Positions 7,002 to 7,833 of a stretch of 7,833 bases of DNA are shown piece by piece. The position numbers and the translations under genes were made by a program. Within the stretch, counting starts at the first letter, position 1; every line of letters begins with the position of its first letter. The notes under the pieces were generated by a model, which saw only the letters and a list, made by a program, of their open reading frames with translations, was not told the DNA's origin and did no database searches. This DNA is from 4572-123 sp964418755 (GTDB lineage Bacteria > Desulfobacterota > Desulfobacteria > Desulfobacterales > 4572-123), in the NCBI GenBank assembly GCA_964418755.1, contig CAYQNS010000179.1:1-7833 (forward strand), given 5' to 3'.

Positions 7002-7833
7002 TTATAGGGTATCCAGAGGGCTCTTAACTGAATCGATATCATTTTTCATGACATGGGTGTAAATTTCGGTGGTTTTTACATCGGCATGGCCCATAAGTTT
7101 TTGAACCACACGGATATTTGTCCCATTTTCCAGCAAATGAGTGGCATAGCTGTGACGAAACGTATGGCACCCGGCCTTTTTATAAATTTTTGCCTTGATC
7201 AATGCTTGTTTGACCGCCTTTTGCAGCCCCGATTCCATAACATGATGCCGCATGATTTTTTCGGATCTGGGATCTTTTGACAATTTTTTTGCAGGGAAAA
7301 CATACTGCCACCCGGTTTCTTTGGATGCATTGGGGGCTTTGCGGGAAAGGGCCTCGGGGATGCGAGCCTCCCCGAACCCCTCCCGGAGGTCCGCCTCATG
7401 TAATCCAACAACATAATCTATCTGTTCCTGTAATTCCTGTTCTATGGAATCAGGCAGAATGCCTGTGCGATCTTTGCCCCCCCTTGCATTTCGTATAAAA
7501 ATCCGGGCCTGGCCAAAGTCCACATCCTTGACCCGCAATCGAACACATTCCATAAGCCTGAGACCGCAGCCATATAATAATTTCGCCATCAGAGCGTGTT
7601 TGCCCTTCATATTGCCGAGCAGTTTGGAAACTTCGGCACGGGTCAATACGGTAGGCAGGTTCATCCTGCGCTTTGATCGCGTTGGGGCGATACCCTCTCC
7701 CAAATCGATATCAAGCACTTTTTTGTATAAAAATCTTAATGCATTCAATGCCTGCTTCCGGGTTGCGGCAGCAACATTCTTTTTTTCCGTAAGATAGCTC
7801 AGAAATCGTTCAACTTCGTTTTTACCCATATCT
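7002..7833 (-). CDS. intI: Integron integrase (IntI-type tyrosine recombinase), N-terminus beyond the window
   Basis: IntI enzymes recombine attI and attC sites to insert, excise and shuffle gene cassettes. The frame is open to the right edge. An ATG exists at 7829, but it lies at a conserved internal position (DMGKNEVERFLSYL aligns with IntI core-binding sequence around residue 58 of IntI1), so about 55-60 residues are probably missing. The catalytic set is complete (numbered from that Met): Arg91 in GCGLRLMEC, Lys119 in GGKDR, His222 and Arg225 in HTFRHS, His248 in GHADV, Tyr257 in EIYTHV. The IntI-specific extra segment is present at about 160-195 (EALSRKAPNASKETGWQY, then VFPAKKLSKDPRS and MRHHV), which separates it from XerC/XerD and phage integrases. 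The C-terminus SPLDTL also matches IntI. No frameshift or stop breaks the visible part. In the usual layout, attI and cassettes would lie beyond the right edge, divergent from this gene. Confidence 0.92.
   Translation of the reverse strand, partial: DMGKNEVERFLSYLTEKKNVAAATRKQALNALRFLYKKVLDIDLGEGIAPTRSKRRMNLPTVLTRAEVSKLLGNMKGKHALMAKLLYGCGLRLMECVRLRVKDVDFGQARIFIRNARGGKDRTGILPDSIEQELQEQIDYVVGLHEADLREGFGEARIPEALSRKAPNASKETGWQYVFPAKKLSKDPRSEKIMRHHVMESGLQKAVKQALIKAKIYKKAGCHTFRHSYATHLLENGTNIRVVQKLMGHADVKTTEIYTHVMKNDIDSVKSPLDTL

Noticed and set aside
7444..7797. A 117-codon plus-strand frame opposite the integrase
   Set aside because: It is antisense to the conserved IntI coding sequence and shows no domain or ribosome site.
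7829..7829. ATG at 7829-7827 as the true start of the integrase
   Set aside because: The frame stays open upstream, with Asp before the Met. The Met falls inside the conserved core-binding domain, so it is internal and the real start is off the window.

Overview
The window looks like chromosomal DNA of a mesophilic, anaerobic-type Gram-negative bacterium. Protein style and gene content suggest Desulfobacterota (Desulfobacterales-like), but this is an inference from sequence character and no search was run. Most of it is housekeeping metabolism, with one decayed gene and one recombinase gene. Both edges cut through genes.

Left part (1-1941, minus strand): the first 205 codons of a FabH-type beta-ketoacyl-ACP synthase III run off the left edge. 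Upstream of it, in the same direction, is a complete class I mannose-6-phosphate isomerase (manA). A 229-base divergent spacer follows, then a plus-strand PlsC-type acyltransferase (2171-2714). Its catalytic middle is missing and its two halves are in different frames, so it is a pseudogene or an assembly artefact.

Middle (2816-4190, minus strand): elongation factor P (efp) lies 31 bases downstream of a TrpF-fold protein, in the same direction and probably in one operon. The TrpF-like protein has a tyrosine where phosphoribosylanthranilate isomerases have the catalytic cysteine, so its activity is uncertain.

Right part (4194-6959, plus strand): a roughly 300-base spacer with a plausible sigma70-type promoter and a hairpin precedes guaA (GMP synthase). 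Six bases after guaA is a membrane-anchored coiled-coil protein of unknown function.

Right edge (7002-7833, minus strand): a tyrosine recombinase carries the extra segment diagnostic of integron integrases (IntI). It converges on the coiled-coil gene, and its N-terminus lies beyond the window. If a cassette array exists in the usual layout, it should lie to the right of this window.

I saw no tRNA or rRNA gene, CRISPR array or insertion sequence. The observations most worth following up are the IntI homologue next to core genes, the gutted plsC, and the cysteine-less TrpF homologue.
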